Source of the DNA: Scolanthus callimorphus
Taxonomy: Eukaryota; Cnidaria; Anthozoa; Actiniaria; Edwardsiidae
Direction of reading: 5' to 3'
Length of the DNA stretch: 64,000 bases
NCBI GenBank assembly: GCA_033964015.1
Contig: CM066914.1
Coordinates: 10,469,831 to 10,533,830 of the forward strand
Shown here: positions 39,821 through 51,686 of the stretch, one piece after another
Layout of the letters: each line of letters opens with the position of its first letter
Position numbering within the stretch: position 1 is the stretch's first letter
Notes under the pieces: generated by a model
What the model saw: only the letters and a program-made list of their open reading frames with translations
What the model was told of the DNA's origin: nothing
The model's database searches: none
Translations under genes and position numbers: made by a program

Positions 39821-40351
39821 AGATTTCAGGAAGTTTTTTTCTCGGGGGGGGGGACTCCCCAATTTTTTTGGCGGGTTGCTTGTTGCGGGTTGCTTGCTTT
39901 TAAAATTCGAAAACTTGCAATTTTTTTCCAGATAGCTACTTCTTAGGCATGGACGTCAATCAAGATTTTTCACTTCATCACCCGAGAAAAATCAAGATGA
40001 CTGCCATATATTTACTGTATTTCTCCCAGAAGAATTGCAGGAAATTTCACCATTTCAAGGCGGTATCCAGATTTTTGAAGTACTGAGATTGACATTTCTG
40101 TCTTAGGGGTTTGTTTTAGCAAATAAAGCAACAAAGGTTAAAATCAACTAAGCGACATCCTTTTGGTACCTTTTAGGGGTAAAATCGAAAGTCCCCGACG
40201 AGCACCCCCCCCAAAAATAGGGAAGTCCCCCTCCAGGTATTTTTGTGTCATTTATTGAACTAATGTTCACTAATGTTACAGTCACAACTAAACATTCAGA
40301 AAAGTTTCCATTTCTAAAAAATATCTTTAAAGTTAAAAATGTCATGCCTAA

Positions 40352-40656
40352 GGCTGGTTTTCATATGTCGGGACTGTTGGGAATGATCAGCGATGGCTTG
40401 TTTCCCATCCATCCCAGTCAGTTCCCGACATATGAAAACACGGCTTCGCGGATGATCGGCGACATCAGCGATCGTCTGGGATGGGATCGGGAAAATAGAA
40501 ACCGTTTCTATTTTCCCGATCGCATCCCAGTCAATCGCTGATGTCGCCGACAACTCCCGATATGCGTTTTCATAAGACTGGGATTGACGGGGATGGTCGG
40601 AAAACCACGGATCCCCGATCGTTCCCGACGGTTCCCGACATATGAAAACCAGTCTT
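40352..40656. repeat. Palindromic MITE with GGCTGGTTTTCATATGTCGG ends
   Basis: Outer ends AAGGCTGGTTTTCATATG (40351) and CATATGAAAACCAGTCTT (ending about 40656); an inner stem GGGAAAATAGAAAC / GTTTCTATTTTCCC is centred near 40502. The internal TCCCGACATATGAAAAC words are repeated at 40425. Confidence 0.85.
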
Positions 40657-40734
40657 TACACTCCCAAACGATTGCCAGGTAGAGAATATTCGTGGCGAAA
40701 GAGTACAGCAGTGTAGTATACTCTAAACGCAAAC

Positions 40735-41205
40735 CCCGGGGAGGGGGGGGGGGGGACTCCCATATTTTTTGGTCGGGGATGATCATCGTATCTTTTAGGG
40801 GTTAAAATCACGTTGGTTTGGTCTCTTTTAGGGGTGATCTTGATCTTCAATAAATTTTAGGCAGATTGGTATCTTTTAGGGCCAAAACTGTGTCCAAATT
40901 GCTTTTTCTCATGATGGTGCTTTTAAAACCATGTAAGAAAGAGAGATTATTCGATGAGAAGACGATGAATTAGAAACAAACACAGAAATGTCTTCATGGG
41001 TATTTTTCCTCTGTTACCTGTGTCCTTCGCACCTACTTGGTACATAAGACCTCATCTTTTAGGGTATCTTTTAGTGTAATATTTTTTTTGAGCCACGCTA
41101 TGGCCCGCCAAGTTTGGTATCTTTTAGGGGTGAAACTGAAAATTTCCGACGACCATCCCCGACAAAAAAATATGGGAGTCCCCCCCCCCCCCCTGGGGGC
41201 GCAAA
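40735..41205. repeat. Inverted-repeat element with ACTCCCATATTTTTT ends
   Basis: GGGGACTCCCATATTTTTTG (from about 40752) is mirrored by AAAAAAATATGGGAGTCCCC (41164). The interior repeats TATCTTTTAGGGG several times on both strands. A related half-element is at about 40155-40235. Confidence 0.8.
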
Positions 41206-41496
41206 CCCCAGTTTACTCACTTTATTAGGCCGCAGTGTCTTTAGTTCCGAATTTATCACCTCTAATTCAGCAATCTATGGAGAAATTTGGGAGGGTCACA
41301 TTCAAGTCTTCCAAAGAAAATATTTCAAAAACTGACCTCGCTGGTTAGACGGTTGTATTTCTGGAAAAGAGAAGCCTTTGAATCTCGTCTGCTGGCCGCC
41401 ATTTTGTACTTCTCAATCGGCCCAGGCCCTTTTTGTACATATCGCTTCCACAGGTAACCCATTCATGGACAAATAGCAAAGAATCGGTGAGGTCGT

Positions 41497-41546
41497 AGTC
41501 TCCCTCGCAGCCCGTTCGACGCAAAGAACGGGCTGCGAGGGAGACT
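41497..41546. repeat. Perfect 21-bp hairpin
   Basis: AGTCTCCCTCGCAGCCCGTT (41497) and its complement (to 41546) with an 8-bp loop. Confidence 0.8.
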
Positions 41547-41562
41547 AGTGAGGTCGTCGTTA

Positions 41563-41806
41563 GGGCCTGGCTAAACTGGAACAAATGAAGTGCGCGAAAA
41601 TGTAGCCGGAAACCGATAAGTGTTTCCTTTTTCCCGGTTTAGAAGCGCGAAAATATTGTCACGCGCAGCAAATTTTATGACACAAAAAATGTTTCTTTGC
41701 ATTAAGACAAGAAACATATGTCCGAGACACGTGCGAGTTCGATGTGTCATGTTTATACACGCAGGGTACAATGCTGCACGCATATGTGTCCTAGTTTAGC
41801 CAGCCC
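41563..41806. repeat. MITE family with GGCTAAACTAGGACACAT ends, copy 1
   Basis: TAGGGCCTGGCTAAACT at 41561 and AGTTTAGCCAGCCCTA ending 41808. The same ends occur at 47461-47706 and a third, partial one (TTCTAATTTAACCAGGCTC) at about 48434. Confidence 0.8.
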
Positions 41807-41870
41807 TAATGTGGTTTCCAGCAGTACTGGGTGTCCCTTAGCACGCACCGACACCCACCACGTCTGACTT

Positions 41871-42055
41871 AGACCCCGTCCACACTACACCGTTTTCAAA
41901 CGAAAACGGATACCTTTTGCTCCGGATACGGCTATCGTCCACACTACAACGCCGAAAACGATCACCGAAAACGGCGAAAACAATACGAAAACGATAAGTG
42001 TGGACGCAAATCTTTTTGAAAACGGAGCAAAAAGTATCCGTGTGGACAGGGTCTT
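41871..42055. repeat. MITE family with AGACCCCGTCCACACT ends, copy 1
   Basis: AGACCCCGTCCACACTACAC at 41871 and GTGTGGACAGGGTCTTA at the right end; the interior is rich in GAAAACG/CGTTTTC. Copies 2 and 3 are at 51161-51535 and 52145-52583. Confidence 0.85.
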
Positions 42056-42513
42056 ATAGAAAGTGGTGCTTGGTGGTTGTCAAATTGACGGAAATGGCAA
42101 ACGGGATAGGAATTTCCATAAGAGCGGAAACTTCCTGTTTATATAAACCAAATTTCAAATTCTTTTTCTTTTCAGAACTAATCAGTTTCTGTATTTTGGC
42201 TTTAAATACGGCATCTGTTCTATCTAGGAAGTGAGCCGAGTGTGTGTAGTCGGATTTCTTGTATTTATGAGCCAAATTTCCCACACGAAACGAAAAGTTC
42301 CCTTTGGAAAAATAAACAGTACAGTACCAAAAAGTTGCCATGTTTGAGGGAGAGAATCAGTTCCCCCTCATCCAAATATATAGGCCCCCATTGTTTAGAA
42401 ACAGAAAGCATACAATAAGTTATAAGCACCCCCCTGAATATAGGCCCATGCGTGTATTTTGTCTTGATTTTTGCTACCAAAAACACCTTATTGAGAGGAA
42501 AACTACACTTTTC

Positions 42514-43621
42514 ACAGGGTGGGGAAGGGGGGGTAGCGATCACGAATCACGGACCGATTTTTCGTTATTTCACGGATCACGGAGTTATGAAAACGCTTTT
42601 CACGAATCACGGAAGTAAAATTTTAAAAACGATTATGCAAGTTGTGTTTCAAGTAAATATAGTGATATAAGTACTGTGCACGATCTTTTTTACTGATATT
42701 TCTTTTGATGGTGTGAGATTTCACTTAAATTATATCGCCACAAGAGTACATAAATAAGAGTGCACAACATGACAATAGGGCGTGAGAGAACCTTTAGACA
42801 CACCTAGTTATTTTTAGATTGGCACTTAGTCTTCTCTATACATCCCCTAAGGCCACGCACAGAGAAATTGATTTGCTCATAGCATCCAGATCAGAATTTT
42901 CGTTACTATGAAGATGGTTCGGATCAGTACCGAGCCTTGCTTGTATGTTTCTGGATGCGCGCGAAGCGCGCTGCGATTTTGAACATCAATCTACGCGGTT
43001 AACGAAATTCTTATTTCTGAGACATATAAATCACGCTGAAGAAATGGAGTCACGGAAAAAACATAATAGAAATTTTCGAAAATCAAAAAAAAACTGCGAT
43101 GCTTTAGTTTCTAAATGCTACACCAAAGTATCCTCTTTATGCGCGCGAAGCGCGCTGCAAATTTTGGACATATAAGTTGAAAGAATGGGGAAAGTCCAGG
43201 AGTAAATGAGAACTTGATGTTTAACAAATGCGCTTCCTGACATTGCTGCACCTTTATTTACTGTTTGCTGATAGTAAATTTACTCAATTTTTAAAAATAC
43301 ATTTTGATGTTGTACATGGCGAGCGCGCAGCGCGAGCCGACAAAAAAATATATTTTTAAGGACGTCAGGTTCCCTAAAAAGCAGTCAGGAGAGAATGAGC
43401 CTACTCGATATTGGTCCAAATGGTCCGTCTCTAATGACCAGCGTTCACGTTTCACGAATCTCTAGGCCTGTAATCACGAGTCACGTAAGAGAAATTCGTA
43501 AAATCACGGGTCACGAGGGCATGAGATTTCACGGATCACGGCAATAATTTTCCTGTTTTCACGAGTCACGGAGCAAATTTGGGGTGAATCACGGATCACG
43601 GAGAACCCCTTCCCCACCCTG
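42514..43621. mobile_element. 1.1-kb non-autonomous DNA transposon with CAGGGTGGGGAAGGGG ends
   Basis: CAGGGTGGGGAAGGGG at 42514 and CCCCTTCCCCACCCTG ending 43621, with a possible TTTTCA duplication on both sides. Subterminal ATCACGAATCACGGA-type words are repeated many times at both ends. It contains GCGCGCGAAGCGCGC at 42958 and 43141. CAGGG ends recall hAT elements, but no transposase is present and the flank duplication is not the usual 8 bp. Confidence 0.8.
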
Positions 43622-44148
43622 TTTTCAGTGTAATAATGTCAATAACAATAAGGACAAAGTGAGTTGTTACGCTGCATTCTCAATATGAATGTTCTCATTA
43701 AACTTTCAAAAGTCCAAGAAATCATTATTTTTCCCGTGCCAAAGGCTTGCTATAACACATCAGTTGTCAGTTTGAGTGTTTCACTGTTCTTATTACATGA
43801 TTGACACGGTTTCCATTGTGTTTTTGAGGTCTCCAACTAACGTACATACCTCGCAAGTAACTTAAAGCCGGGAAGGGATTTGAAATTCTCTAGGGAAGAG
43901 AGGGGCTGATGAAAAGAATTGAATAGCTGTAAGTGGAACGTCCCGGGTATATACAGAGTTAAATACCTCATTAAATAAACATTAGGTATTTAACTCAGTT
44001 AAATACATGGACATTCTACTTACCGCTACCCAATCTAGTCACCCCCAAACTCTTTTCCTAGTGAATTCAAATCCATACACTTATCCCGAGAAAAAAACAC
44101 CAATAATCTCAGTTTATGCATCTATACGACTATCTGTCTAATTGTTAA

Positions 44149-44281
44149 ATAGAGCGGATTTCATATGACTGTAGTGGAGACCAATCGCAACGTGATTACA
44201 GCAATTCTGAATAAAACTTATAGGAGTAATTACAAAGTAATTGCGAATAACTCACGACAGTCATCTGAAATTCGCTCTATT
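44149..44281. repeat. MITE family with TAGAGCGGATTTCA ends, copy 2
   Basis: AATAGAGCGGATTTCATATG at 44149 and its near-complement ending at 44281; the same family as 25809-26054 but about half as long. Confidence 0.85.
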
Positions 44282-44952
44282 TGCTCCTGCATGATTATCC
44301 TTTATGCGCGAATCCCGTTGAACGCCACAAAACACCATATCCGAGAAACGCCTTCACTTGAACCGACTTGAACAATAAAGCGTTTGTCCAGCCTACTTGC
44401 TTGGTTTCCTGGCCCATAGAGTGTGTTCAAGCAGGTAAACCTGAAAATACAGATGAAATCGTTTACATATCTTATCTTAGAGAACAACCAACGAGTGCAA
44501 AATACTTGAAACTTGCCTTCAGTTACTCCAGCTTGAAGCAGTTCCGATCCATGTTGTTGCTCAGCGTTATGCAAATTGACTTGTAGCAGTCAGTGCGTGG
44601 TACAAACGAAAATAGCGTTTGAATGAGTCGCGCTTTTACAAAAAGCCACTCGATTGACTGGCCTGGCTGTTTTGTTCCAAAACAAAAGACATAATTCGTG
44701 TTCTGCTAACAAATGAATGCACTCAAGCTGTATATTTTTTGTTTGGACCTTTGTCAATCATGGTTGAATAAAACCTGTCATTCATTTTCTCTGGGGAACG
44801 TACTTCTATGAAAACAGCTAACTAACAAACAATGGTTCCTATCGGAATGCGCTACCCTTTTCAATTGTAAACTATACTCCTTGTCAAAACTTTGAAATTC
44901 AATAAGAAGAATGCATTTCATTTGTTCCTGTTTTCTGAAAACCTTGCCAATC

Positions 44953-45072
44953 ATGTAATAAGCCAGTTAATTACCTCGGATGAGGTCAATACGCTTTACA
45001 TTCCCTCGGGCCTAACGGCCCTCGGTACTGTAAATCGCGTATTGACCCCATCCTCGGTAATTAACTCTTACA
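44953..45072. repeat. Hairpin MITE with ATGTAATAAGCCAGTTAA ends, copy 1
   Basis: Left arm GTAATAAGCCAGTTAATTAC, right arm GTAATTAACTCTTAC; the inner stem is GGGCCTAACGGCCC. A related copy is at 57970-58090. Confidence 0.8.
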
Positions 45073-45225
45073 TAATTTAAACTTGACGAATGGACGAATC
45101 TCAGCTTGACTTTCAAAATTAGCGTGCGCACACCTAATGTCCGTACAGTCCACAGCGCAGATAGCGGGTTGAAGGGCCGAGAGAAACATTTTTCCTAGAG
45201 TTTCTCGGGAACCCATGGCGTCTCG

Positions 45226-45743
45226 ATAGGCCTTATCACGGTTTCCGACGCCATTTTGTTCGGTAGGCAAGATGTGCAAAATCCCACATAAACTCTGTAA
45301 ACGCGAAGTGAAATCGTTGCGAAAATATCAAACATATCGGTAAAATATGAATCGTAGCATTGAGAGAGTGACTGAAACTGTTTACCTTAAAAGTTTGGAG
45401 GTTATAGCTGCTGTATGAATCCAGTGATTACGTTTTTAATTCTTCATACAAACGCCTGTAAAATCTGTGTGCATCGATGCGTAAAAAGTCTGTCAAAATA
45501 CATTTTTCCACAAGGGTAGATGTGGAAAAATATAAACTACAATTGCTCGCTTTATAGAGAGCGTAGGAAGCTTAAATTTGATAGAGTGATTGTTTGGCCA
45601 AGTAGAATGATTTTACGCTAAGTACTTTGTTGATATCTGCAATATTTTCGCAACGATTTCACTTCGCGTTTACAGAGTTTATGTGGGATTTTGCACATCT
45701 TGCCTACCGAACAAAATGGTGGCGGAAACCGTGATAAGGCCTA
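45226..45743. mobile_element. Element with about 104-bp terminal inverted repeats
   Basis: 45226-45329 and 45642-45743 are near-identical in complement (ends TAGGCCTTATCACGGTTTCC and its complement). The 312-bp middle has no coding content. The long TIRs are unlike the neighbouring MITEs. Confidence 0.85.
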
Positions 45744-45812
45744 TTGGCGGACGGTTCCATGCTAAGGAGATAAGGACCTCACAGAATTTTAACCTTGGCT
45801 GCTCAACAATCG

Positions 45813-46249
45813 TCACGAAAACGTTTTGTTGCGCGGTGGCACCAAAGGCAACTGCCTTCTTTTCGCACAAGACGATGTTTGCCCCCCACAACTAACTCGT
45901 CCATCTTCTGCTCCTTCACTCTGTTGCTGGATATTTTGAAACTTCCCTTGCAAATCAAATGAGCCTCCCTTCATTGCCATGAGCTGCCCTCCATCCCCCG
46001 CCGTTTTCTCTCTAGTCGCACTTGTAACATTGCTTTCCCTAGTTTGAGAAGTCTTGCGATGAATCGGTGTTGGTTTAGAAGGTTTACTCTCTTTGAGCTT
46101 TTGTAAATTACTGAATATTTCATTCATTGCTTTTGTCATTGCTTCCTCATAATCATCTTCCTGAGTCGTCATTATGTGCTCCGTTAGACGTAATAATAGC
46201 AAAATGCGCTCATCCACAAGTCTCCAAAATTTCTCTTTTCACGGGCAAG
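45813..46249 (-). CDS. Unrecognised open reading frame, possible exon
   Basis: Open from about 46249 to the stop at 45813-45815. It reads EKFWRLVDERILLLLRLTEH, then an acidic/helical stretch, a Lys/Ser/Thr-rich linker and a basic end. The composition looks protein-like (heptad-like Leu pattern near the start, no low-complexity artefact), but there is no ATG at the front and no domain I recognise. It may be a terminal exon whose upstream exon is not visible, or a fragment of an element linked to the adjoining long-TIR repeat. Confidence 0.3.
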
Positions 46250-47460
46250 TCCCAGCGTAAATCGCAGATGTAGAATTGATAAACCCATGCATTCGTAGGT
46301 TTGTATTGCCTTAGGATCTGTTGAATACAAACTGAATTCTGTTCCTTTTCCTGATATTTAGAATGCCTCAGCACTCATTAAACTGTCAGTCAGATATTTG
46401 CGGCGAAACCCAGTTGACCTCAAATGTCGAAAAATAGCCAAACAGTGCACAAATTTTTTGTTGATTTTACGTAAGATTTCGAAATGGATGGCATTTTCGT
46501 GCCTATACTCGCACCGCTTAAGGCATAGCGTGCGTTGTAATGCAAATTGCAGTAGGCGCAAAATCAGTCCAATAATATTTCTGCAGCGCACGCTTCTTTG
46601 CTAAAACATCACGTACTCAAGAAAAGACCGTTGAACCGCGATAAATTCAAGTCAACTTGGACGTTTGAAACAAAACAGTCTATAGCTGTCCATTACAATA
46701 CCTCCGTAGGAGAATAATTTTTCGTGACCTTGTCAAAACAAATACCCATTCATCGAGCCACAATCTCTCAAGGACTGTCTCACACACACCGCAAAACGTC
46801 CGATAAGATTATTCATGCATGATTCATTTCTCGTTTATAAGTTTTCCCAGCGCCATAAGATAAAGGGTCAGCAAGGGTCGCACTAATATGGTATCATCGA
46901 TACAAGTTGCTTTCACCACAGGGACCCCATTAGTTTGCTCAAACCCGAGCTTTCGGGAGAGTGGAACCACCAACCGCGCAACAGAGTTTTCAATTTTCAT
47001 AAATCATGTTTATCTCGTTCCCAGAAGGTTTCTGAGAGCGAGATTAGAGGCTAGGCTTTACTCAAGTTCTACCTCTAATTCATGCAGTAGACATGCAGTA
47101 TGTACACACAATCTATGGATTGTCTGTATACGATGCATATCATGTCTCCGACCTTTCCTTGATACAAAATTTTCTAGATCGATGTTTAATAAAAAGAAAT
47201 GCTGTGGTATAGTATTTAGAGAAAACAGATAGAAATATTTATAGGAAATGTATTGAAGATTAAAAAAAAACCCTACCATGTGCGCTATTCTAGAAGAATA
47301 CAACCTGCGGAAATACAGTACATACTTCTAAAGATAAATCCCTACGCAAATAGACTATTATTTAACTTAAATAAATTATAGTAGATTTTTATTGTAAATT
47401 TTGCACCCACTTTCTTTTTATTGCACGCATTTTGATGAAGATCATTATTATTATAGCAAC

Positions 47461-47706
47461 GACTAAACTAGGACACATGTAGCGCGCAACATTTGTGTCC
47501 TGCTAAACTAGGAAACATCACACGCGCGTCTCGGACACATGCAATTTTTTTTGTCTCGCGAAGAAACATTTCTTTGTGTCCCGGCTACAAAATGTGTCGC
47601 GCGCAACTCGTGTGTTTCTCGTGTGGCTAAGTTGGGAAACATGGAGGAAACATGTGTCCACCTAGAATGTTGCGCGCTACATGTGTCCTAGTTTAGCCAG
47701 GGCTTA
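47461..47706. repeat. MITE family with GGCTAAACTAGGACACAT ends, copy 2
   Basis: CTAAACTAGGACACATGTAG at 47463 and CTACATGTGTCCTAGTTTAG ending about 47696 are perfect complements. The interior repeats GAAACAT and GCGCGC words. Confidence 0.85.
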
Positions 47707-48720
47707 TCCCTGCGTTGTGGCTATAAACTAAGAAACATCGAACTCAGTGTCTCACGAAGAAACATTTGTATCACGGCTACATTTGTTGCCCGTGATCCAG
47801 AACTACAAATTTATATTTATCGTTATGCCATAGGTGCTGACCTTGCCGGTAATTCAGGGGTTCCCCTGCAAAGGGTGTGGCAATAAATATATTATTATTA
47901 TTTATTATATCGACTTCGTCTCGTGCTTCATGATATGCTCTCGAATTCTCCCAAACAACGCCTCGGTTTAAGGCACAGAAAAAGTGTTTTATTTCTTTTA
48001 TAAAATAATTTCTAAAGCGAGAACAATAAAAATCCGCCATTTTCAAGCAATTTGTCGCCCGATTTGCCGCGTTATGGCGTCATTTCTATGACCTTCATAG
48101 AGTTTTGAAACACAGCTCTCGACCTGTTTTACAAATGATTTCTACCACTGAGAAATTTCGTATCTCAGCACACGTGAAAAGACGATATTTTTCACAGTGA
48201 AATTAAAACTTTGCATGTCTGACGTTTTCCCTGATAACATCCCATTATTTTAAAAAATACAGTGTTGTGGTTTATGTAATAAACCAGAGTGCACTCACTC
48301 GTGAGATATTAAATTGAACACTCGAAGATAAAATCCGTATCTCGCGCGCCCCCATGTATTGTTTCCCGCGCGTAAAAACCGATAAAGTCCGGTAAACACG
48401 AAACATGTTTCAGGCTATTTGCGCGCTACACGTGTTCTAATTTAACCAGGCTCTTAGGGTATAACTTTTATTTTTGGGATTTCTCTTCTGCTTGTTTGCT
48501 TGTTGGGTTAAAATTTTAGCAACGCAATAAAATCAAGTGATTGACATTAAAATTCCTCGCTCAGTTGAGTATGGCAATCACTAGAACAGCCAGCAACCCG
48601 GAACACAAAACCAAGTCACGCAAAACAGTCACATGATTTCCACGATTGTGTACTGAAATGATTCCTATTCAAGCATGTTAAAATATAAGACACTGCGGGT
48701 TCTTAGAGAAGGCCACTGTA

Positions 48721-50681
48721 ATGCCAGAAGCGAAAATCCGGAGAATACCTACAGCTTTTAGCTGGAAATCTTCCGACAATCCAACAAAGGTGGATTTACT
48801 AATAAGCAAGGCCGCCGGTATATACAAGGACAATTTCAACGACGAAAATGCGTCAAAATTGACTAGCAAACAGCTTGATTGTACATCATCTTCGCGACAG
48901 ACCTCGTATTTAACATCCATTGACCTTGAAACAGGAATTTATCATTTTCTTTTTCGGGTTTTTCATGAAAATAATAGCAAAGGAGAGCTGAGGACTTCAG
49001 AGTTTTATGATAAAACATGGCTCGCGTCGGGGAGAGAGGTGAATTATATTGAAGTACAAAGTGTCGACATGGTGGAAGGGAAACTTTCAAGGTCAAGAAT
49101 GAATAAGTATTCAGTCAACACAACATGTAAGTATTAAACAGAACGTGAAAATTATATACAATATATAATTATCTGGCTTAAAATTACGACTTCACATCAA
49201 GGCTGGTTTTATACAGTAGCAAAGTTAGTAATATTATTAAAATTTGGTTGTCAATTAATAACTGCTATGAGATCTCTTAGTCAATGTTTTTCAATTAAAA
49301 ATTAAATCACACACTTGCCTTGCACTTCCCTGAATAAACCTAATGCCTTTAAATGACAAATATAGCAGAGGTTTATAAATCAGACGGTTTGAATCAAATT
49401 CGTAAAAGCTCACAAAAATCGTTCCTAGTTGATAGACACCTGGATTTAGTTTATACAAAAGTATCCGCATCTGATAAAATATTTATAAGAGATAATATGC
49501 GGTTAGTTCTGGTCCCAAGAGGAAAGCCATGTGCCAAAACTAAAAAATCAGCGTTGTTAATTAGCTCACAAATTGTAATTCCTTTGTGCTATTTGTTCAT
49601 AGAACAAAGAGCAATATTCACTACTCGCTCCTTAGACTATAATAGCATACTTCCACAAACGATACACAGCAACTGAGCTACAATCATACATACATACATA
49701 CATACATACATACAATTTTATTTAGGCACAGTGGCCTCACACAACAAGTACAGTAATTTACCTAATACTGTAAACGCTGGTTTCCAGGGGGGCTGTGCTT
49801 ATTAAAAAACTGTATTATAATACTGGATTAAGAATCACTGATTGCAGACACCTTTAAAAAAGAGTCAGCATGTCTCCGTGGAAGAGGTCAAGTCAATCAG
49901 GCACTTGAATTCCTTAATTGAATTTGCCTTCTTGGCAGTTGTTGGTAGGCTGTTCCATAGCATTGCACCACTGTACTTAAAGCTACGTTTAAGGAAATTC
50001 GTGTTCGGCCTTGGGAGCACTAGGTCAGTTTCACGGCTTCTCAGGATATATTTTATCCCTGTATCCTGTAGCCTCGTAAAGCTTTCCCTTAGGTTAGGTG
50101 CGGAGTGCCCGTTTAATATTTTAAAAATATATGTACCCTTAGACTTTACATGTCTCCTATCAAGTTTCTCCCATTCAAGTTTTTCAAGGATCATTTGAGA
50201 TGGGGAATCGTAATTTGCACCCGTTATGACTCGTGCGGCCCGGTTCTGCAGTCTCTGAAGCTTGTCCTTAAGAGTTTTACCACAATAGTTGTCTTACTTA
50301 TTAGTATTTCAGTGATAACTGCACGTGGGAACATTTCACTTGTTGATTATTGACATCGCAAATAATTGGCAGGTCAATTTTTTCAAATGATTGAAAGTTG
50401 TCGTCAAGCACTACTGGGAAAATCTGCAAAAATGCATATAACTAACTTACAAGTTCTTGAAAATATTTTAGCGGCCCAAACATGTCTGGGGTTATTTATA
50501 ATAAAATGAAACCAGCAAGCAGGCTAAGTATTTGTTCGTTATCGAGTTTTTTAATTATTAATTTTTTTTCATTCGATCAACAGCTGAAGATGTTATCCCC
50601 GAGGATTATGGGAAGACTGATGTTTCCGAGCCTCTACTTGAAGACGAGGATGATCAAGGATGTAAATGCACATTGTTATGA
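48721..50681 (+). CDS. Unrecognised two-exon gene ending in a CaaX-like motif
   Basis: Exons 48721-49126 and 50584-50681 join in phase 1 with GT-AG borders and give 504 nt, 167 residues. The start ATG (MPEAKIRRIPTAF) is the first Met of the long frame; the frame is open further upstream, so earlier exons or a longer N-terminus are possible. The middle part (SIDLETGIYHFLFRVFHENN) looks like a beta-rich globular domain. The second exon is strongly acidic (EDVIPEDYG, LLEDEDDQ) and ends GCKCTLL then stop. The terminal CTLL fits a CaaX box (Leu last, so geranylgeranylation is expected), with a second Cys two residues upstream. There is no signal peptide or membrane segment. I cannot name the family. 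The intron carries an antisense LINE 3' fragment. Confidence 0.6.
49690..50290 (-). mobile_element. 3' end of a non-LTR retrotransposon (LINE)
   Basis: The minus frame reads RLQNRAARVITGANYDSPSQ, then LEWEKLDRRH, and ends with PRPNTNFLKRSFKYSGAMLW and NSLPTTAKKANSIKEFK, the familiar C-terminus of L2/CR1/Jockey-like reverse transcriptase ORFs in invertebrates. After the stop comes a (TGTA)n tail, seen on the plus strand as (TACA)n at 49687-49712. It is 5'-truncated and inserted in the intron of the preceding gene. Confidence 0.85.
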
Positions 50682-51130
50682 GATAAGAAGACGAGGGTTT
50701 AAATTATGCAAGGCGTTTTTGAACGACGAACGGCAAGCGGCCGTGTTGCTCCATCCCAATGAAGATAAATGTAAATTTTATCTACGGGCTTCCCCACAGA
50801 CAAGTTCTTTTGCTTTCTGGTTGCTCAAAAACGTCGTTGCTTAAGCTCCCTCGAGAGCTCCCTTAAGGTCGGAAAGGGGCAGCAGTTAAGAAGAAATACA
50901 TTTTTGGCAAATATATATCACCTAAAACTGGTTACAAAAAATATTTATAAAAAAAGAAATGCAACAATAAAAATTTAGAATTTTTTGGTTTAATAAAAAG
51001 ATGGTTTAAGAATCAAGAAGGAGAGAAAGCAGGAAAAAGTAAAGAACGTTCATCCAGCATAAAATGTAACTTTCTTTAAAATAATTAATCAACTTAGAAA
51101 GAATGGAATACATTCCACAGACTAAAATAA

Positions 51131-51565
51131 TAAGACATGAACAGCATAGGTCCTATTTAAGGCCTTGTCCAAACTAACGCGTTTTCAAAAGTATTCGTTT
51201 TCAAACTTATACGGATTCGCAGCGTGTTAGTGTGGACGGGAGATTCGGAAAATTAGCTACACAAAAGGCGATCAGTTTTTATTTGATGTTGACGAGTGCA
51301 AGGATTGAGTCTCAAATTAGTGGTACAGTTGACGTCATCGTTTTCATTTTAATTCGGATTCAACCGTCCACACTAAAACGATATGTATGCGGATTCGTTT
51401 TTATTCACTTTCGAGAGCGTTTTCAAACTTATACGGATTCGATGAAAACGATCAGCGTGTTAATGTGGACGGAAGGTCTAAACGTATCAAAACGTATACG
51501 GATTCAAACGAAAACGCGTTAGTGTGGACGGGGTCTAAGACATGAACAGCATAGGTCCTATTTAA
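51131..51565. repeat. MITE (AGACCCCGTCCACACT family, copy 2) between 30-bp direct repeats
   Basis: The element at about 51161-51535 has ends CCTTGTCCAAACTAACGCG and CGCGTTAGTGTGGACGGGGT and an interior of GTTTTC/GAAAACG words. It is bordered by two identical 30-bp copies (51131-51160 and 51536-51565, starting TAAGACATGAACAGC). It lies between the preceding gene and the 3' end of the ACBP gene. Confidence 0.85.
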
Positions 51566-51686
51566 CAGATCACTCAGATGTCAGATGTAAGTTAAAATTT
51601 GAGATAAAAAAATATGAAATAAAGATGCAGAAGAAGTAAAATGACAGTTATTTTTTTTTTTGCATGTTATGTTCTCATTAGCATTC

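Larger units (their letters stand above)
35647..48720. other. 13-kb transposon-rich intergenic region
   Basis: Apart from a possible exon at 45813-46217, no gene was recognised. Nearly all structure is inverted-repeat elements listed separately. Unlisted parts (35650-36200, 36450-37300, 43630-44140, 45745-45812, 46220-47460, 47710-48600) show no supportable feature; poly-G/C runs occur at 37417-37433, 38740-38753, 40744-40755 and 41180-41193. Confidence 0.5.

Noticed and set aside
44302..44586. Open frames on both strands near 44.4 kb
   Set aside because: Mutually overlapping, no domain or splice support.
46888..47232. 114-residue plus frame
   Set aside because: Random-looking composition, no recognisable domain, no flanking exons.
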